From Brachionus koreanus (taxonomy: Eukaryota > Rotifera > Eurotatoria > Ploima > Brachionidae), in assembly GCA_016987375.1 (NCBI GenBank), contig PJRA01000077.1, positions 456,778 to 479,086 of the forward strand: DNA of 22,309 nucleotides, given 5' to 3'. How positions within the stretch are numbered: the first letter of the stretch is position 1; each line of letters begins with the position of its first letter. The notes beneath the pieces were generated by a model. That model saw nothing but the letters and a program-made list of their open reading frames with translations, was not told the DNA's origin and did not search any database. Of this stretch, positions 18,748 to 22,309 are shown piece by piece. The translations under genes and the position numbers were made by a program.

Positions 18748-19305
18748 TTTTTAAAATAATCTAATTTAGCTTCATAATTCGTTGTTTTGTCATTTTAAGT
18801 TAACAGCCAAAATCGATATGTTTCAATTTTTTCTTTTAAATTAAAATTCAATTTTTTAGAATAAATAACATTTTATTTAGTAATAAATTAATTTTCAATT
18901 TAGATGAATTTCTTTGTTCTAATGAGACTTAGTAGTAAGTTCAGGAAGCATTTTTCTTTAAGTCATATTAACAATATTTTCAAGTCATTCTTAAATTGTC
19001 TCAGATATATCACTTACTCTTAAATACTTCTTAATTGTTTCGGTTTAAGTAGCTGGAATATGTTTCTCTCTTTATTTTTATCTTCTTTCAAGAGGTCATT
19101 CAATTCTTTGAATAAAGATTTTTTACTCAGTTGGTCTTGTGTGTTTTTTTTTCGAGCTTTGTTAATTCACCGCTCATTATTCACAACCTTTTTAAAGTTT
19201 TAGTTCTAGTTTTTCTTTAGTTGATAATTTTCGAGAGAAGAAGAGTTAATTTTTGATTAAAATTTTTCGTTTAAAAGCTCTCAGTTAGTGCTATATTCTG
19301 ATTTA
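18748..19305. other. AT-rich intergenic stretch, no gene seen
   Basis: Between the propeller-like ORF and the Tc1-like remnant. No reading frame, RNA gene or terminal repeat was recognised. Confidence 0.45.
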
Positions 19306-19610
19306 TAACAGGTGTGGAATAAAAAATGGCACAAAATTAATTTTATCATAAAAAATTTTTTATTTAATAAAATATTTAGACTTTTTTAAATTATAACTGA
19401 ACATTCTTATTTTGAAAAAATAATAGAAAATAATAAAATATCTCCAAGATAGACATGTTGATTGACCGTTAAACCACTAGGTACAAAATAGGGTTCGCTT
19501 ATTCCGCATTGTGAAATAGCCAACCAGATCACTAATTTTTCTTCAAATTTTTTAACTCATTTGTTCTTTACACTCTCAGTTGTCTTGCTTACCTTACTGC
19601 TATAAGTAAT
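19306..19610 (-). mobile_element. Internally deleted Tc1-like element (same family as 3500-5525)
   Basis: On the minus strand an uninterrupted stretch reads VIWLAISQCGISEPYFVPSG and continues LTVNQHVYL, nearly the same as the segment near 3768 on the plus strand. After VYL it jumps directly to the AT-rich 3' tail and the terminus containing GGTGTGGAATAA and ATGGCACA (19310-19341), which matches 5490-5525 inverted. The C-terminal half of the transposase is therefore deleted (junction near 19450). Confidence 0.75.
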
Positions 19611-19680
19611 ATTATTCCCTGGCAGCGCGGCTATACCAAGAGTGAGGCCGGCCAAAATTAATTCTGGCCATGTAGTAAAA
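19611..19680. other. Local GC-rich patch of unknown origin
   Basis: CCCTGGCAGCGCGGCTATAC and GAGGCCGGCC stand out against the AT-rich surroundings. GGCCGGCC is palindromic and TGGCAGC...CTATACCA is weakly self-complementary. No tRNA boxes or known element end were recognised. Confidence 0.35.
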
Positions 19681-19750
19681 AAAAATTAGTAAAAATTCTA
19701 GAGGATTCCCTGATAAGCTGATATTTTAAAGTTCTTTTAGACAATTTTTT

Positions 19751-19806
19751 CAACTGTATTGTTTAACTGTTCTTTCATGAACCTTTAGTAGTATATCTAC
19801 AGCTAC
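19751..19806 (-). repeat. Inverted copy of the dispersed repeat from AP3D1 intron 6
   Basis: Read on the minus strand, 19780-19751 matches 29 of 30 nt of the TCATGAAAGAACAGTTAAAC core, and the flank to 19806 (GTAGCTGTAGATATACTAC) matches the partial copy at 13844. Confidence 0.75.
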
Positions 19807-20258
19807 CCTTGATTTTTATGTAAATTATTCACTTAATGCCATATGTATCCATCAAAATAATAAACAAATTAAGAGAATATATATAACTAGTTGATATTAG
19901 ATATTAAGTGTAAGCTGCTCAAATTACGTGTTTGTATATGTAGTTTTTGAACCAATACGGACATGAACATTTGCTTAACTGCCACTGAGTTTCGTTGGAC
20001 GTTACATAACACTACATTAACTCTCAATCAAATTCTTCTTGTCTTTTTGTTTTACTTAAAAATCATTTTTTCGTTCATTCTCATAATAAATATATTAAAT
20101 AATATTTAAAATAAAATTTAATTGAAAAAAAAAGTTTTAATTTTAATATTTATTTCCTTTTTTTTATTTTAAATTTTAATAAATGATTCTGAAAAAAAGC
20201 TTTGCTTGGAAAAAATTTTTGTTTAAATTTAATAATTAATTTTAGAATAGAAAAAAAA
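19807..20258. other. 3' flank of CC2D2A, no gene seen
   Basis: AT-rich sequence. An AATAAA on the minus strand at 20168-20163, about 90 nt past the CC2D2A stop, is a possible polyadenylation signal. No other feature is supported. Confidence 0.4.
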
Positions 20259-21964
20259 TTAATATTTTGGAAAAAGTAAAGCTAAATAAATCCAAACAGA
20301 TAGAATTGTGTTTGGATATGAATGAACATAAACACTGACACCAAATTGCACATTATCAGTAGCTATTGCATGAATTTGGGTGGCATAAACAGCTTCAATC
20401 ACCGACTCCATATTCGTGTAGGGAATATTAATCGGAAAACCGGACATACGATAGCTTTCAATAGTTTGCTTGAGAGCTTCCGGCTCAGCATCTTGAATCT
20501 TCAAATTATAATTGTTTTGCATTTCTTTTAGCAAACGTTTTAGGGGTATTGAGACAAAACTGGCAAAACGAGTGCTATAGCGAGTTTGTCGCCACTCTTT
20601 AAGCTTTGTTTTAATCTCTATTTCGATTCTAGACTCCAAATCGGACACATTTTTCTCGTCTGTTTTGGCAAACACCAATCTCTCGGGCTGAATAGACTCG
20701 AATGTTTCGCCCGAACTCTTGCCCAGAAACGGCTTCCATTGCTTAGAGTTTCCAACATCAAACTTAATTCTATAAGGCTCATCAAACGGCTGCACATTGA
20801 ACCAGATGTCGGTAGAGTCAACCAATGCACTGACCACATTGACCGGATTGTGCGGCTCGTTGACTTTGTAAGGCTTGCCATGAAACCATAACGCGTAGTA
20901 AATATTTTTTTCCACGGGGTCTTGTTCCTGTGTGAGCGGGTAGCAGCTCAACCCGTTCGTGATAGAAGAGCCTTTAAGATAAAATAATTTTTTTTTTTTC
21001 ATTATTTTTTTTTTAGATTAAGTACCAATTAGTAGCCATGCTTTTTTGCCTAGGCCAAGAAAAAAATTCACCAATAAAACAGAATGCTCTTCTTCATCGC
21101 CTGATAAAATTTCCAAAAATTGCTTTAATAAAAAATAAAAATTCAAAAATTTTTTTCAATATTTTTTTTTACATCACAAGTTGACCATATGTCACATATA
21201 CCAGGAAAAATGAGTGAATCAGACACAAATGGAATCATTGAGACAAATTTTGCAACTCTTTGCTTTAAATTTAAATTTAATTCTGATTATAGAGTCAATT
21301 TTGATATTAATTTACTGCTGTTTCAAGGCTTGTCTCGCCGTTTTCAATTAGTTCTTCAGGCGGCTTAATAGGCCTAATGTATCTGGTAATTAAAACAGAC
21401 TTTCCGTCAGTGTTCATAACAACTGGCTTAAGATCTCTATTAGGATATTTTTTTTTCATACCAGTTGACCAACTAACAACTTTATCCAAAAGCTCTATGC
21501 TTTCAATAGAGTCATACTTAAAAAATAAGAATTAAAAAGTAAGTTTAGAATTATTCTTGTTAAAGAATACGCCTTCTCTGTAGGCATCTGGCACCACTAA
21601 TTGAGGCTCAATGGTTATAAACAAAGAAATATATGATGATTCTTTAAGCGGTTCATTCAGATTAAAATTTGCTTCAATGTTTGCCATCGATTGCAGATAG
21701 GTTTGCTTTGGATCGCGAGTGTAGCCTAGTAGAACTGGTGGAGTCTCTAACTTAAAGGTTCCTTCTATTTTTGATTTAAAATAAACATTTGAAAATGGAA
21801 TTTTCAGGCTTCCGAGCCAATAGCGATGTTTTTTAAGATGAACTGTGTGTTCTCTGTCTCGTTCATCTTCGAGCACATCAATTTCAATTTCATCGAAAAC
21901 GTTTATGTAAATGTTGTCTTTACATGTTTGTAGACTCTCTGGTCTTAAATCATTATTTGGAGGT
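20259..21964 (-). CDS. CC2D2A: Coiled-coil and C2 domain-containing protein 2A, C-terminal part (partial gene)
   Basis: CC2D2A is a structural component of the ciliary transition zone (the MKS/tectonic complex). Five exons, in gene order: 21964-21571, 21516-21316, 21262-21173, 21122-21026, 20971-20259 (stop). Introns are 50-54 bp. About 497 C-terminal residues are in the window; the family is about 1600 aa, so the N-terminus lies beyond the right edge. Exon 1 here holds the end of the C2 domain: [51 protein letters not shown]. Then [33 protein letters not shown] and [20 protein letters not shown] lead into the transglutaminase-like C-terminal region [30 protein letters not shown] and [11 protein letters not shown], ending [20 protein letters not shown]. 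Splice sites were chosen by family alignment. It implies a ciliated host. Confidence 0.95.
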
Positions 21965-22139
21965 CTAAAAAAATTAAATAAAATTATTTTTTTTTAGTTT
22001 TAATCATTTTTTTTATTGAATGAAAATATTGGATATTGATTTAGAGCTTGATTAAATGATCATAAAAGCTGTTAAAAATATTTTTTTAAGGAAAAGGTTG
22101 AAAGGATAGCTAGGTAATTTTTAAAGTTTTTTCAAAAAC

Positions 22140-22309
22140 TCGCCACTGATTTTAATTCTAAGACTCAAGGGGTTAGGATAAGTAAGTATACTATAATGAG
22201 ATATCTCAAAAAAAAGGATTAGAGTCTCATACAGCGGTCAGAAAACCGCTTCTTAAAATAAAAGATAGACAAAAAAGATATAAGTGGTGTAAACAGAGAC
22301 TTAATTGGA
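22140..22309 (+). mobile_element. Tc1-like transposase remnant in a CC2D2A intron (runs off the window)
   Basis: The plus strand reads GVRISKYTIMRYLKK, then in another frame GLESHTAVRKPLLKIKD and RQKRYKWCKQRLNW, the second helix-turn-helix and linker of a Tc1-type transposase. The frame change falls in a run of 8 A (22208-22215); 9 would restore it. It lies antisense to CC2D2A and differs from the Tc1-like family at 3500 and 19306. Confidence 0.75.

Noticed and set aside
19611..19680. GC-rich patch as a tRNA, tRNA-derived SINE or Helitron end
   Set aside because: No A/B box, no cloverleaf, no terminal CTRR after a hairpin could be assigned.

Overview
The window is eukaryotic and metazoan. 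It is strongly AT-rich, its genes are split by many introns of about 50-65 bp, and it carries the ciliary gene CC2D2A, AP-3 delta, a Bcl-2 family protein and ribosomal protein eS12. Low GC, tiny introns, many Tc1/mariner, MULE and MITE remnants and ciliary genes would fit a monogonont rotifer such as Brachionus. That placement is inference and cannot be proved from the sequence.

Layout. 1-791 is one copy (A) of a composite transposon-derived repeat. RPS12 (eS12, 1217-1688) and a Bcl-2 homologue (2035-2627) lie in tandem on the minus strand. 3500-5525 is a nested transposon graveyard: a Tc1-like element is split by a second copy (B) of the composite repeat, and B is itself interrupted by a 322-bp hAT-type MITE with a perfect TIR and an 8-bp target duplication. 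6201-16562 (+) is a complete 11-exon AP3D1 gene (1230 aa predicted). Two of its introns are large (2.1 and 4.0 kb) and filled with mobile DNA: three TTAA-flanked piggyBac-type MITEs, an internally deleted MULE coding sequence and a dispersed repeat. A 178-bp run of N lies at 12106-12283. 16842-18747 (+) holds a RING-like protein followed by a beta-propeller-like ORF that may be two halves of one TRIM-like gene. 19306-19610 is an internally deleted copy of the same Tc1-like family. 20259-21964 (-) is the 3' part of CC2D2A, with the start of another Tc1-like transposase in its intron at the right edge.

The host genes do not form a pathway: they cover translation, apoptosis control, endosome-to-lysosome sorting, a putative ubiquitin ligase and the ciliary transition zone. 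The shared themes are gene architecture and repeats. Homology-guided models give 17 complete introns, of which 10 end in AAG rather than the usual CAG/TAG. No bacterial-type operon, CRISPR array, rRNA or tRNA was seen.
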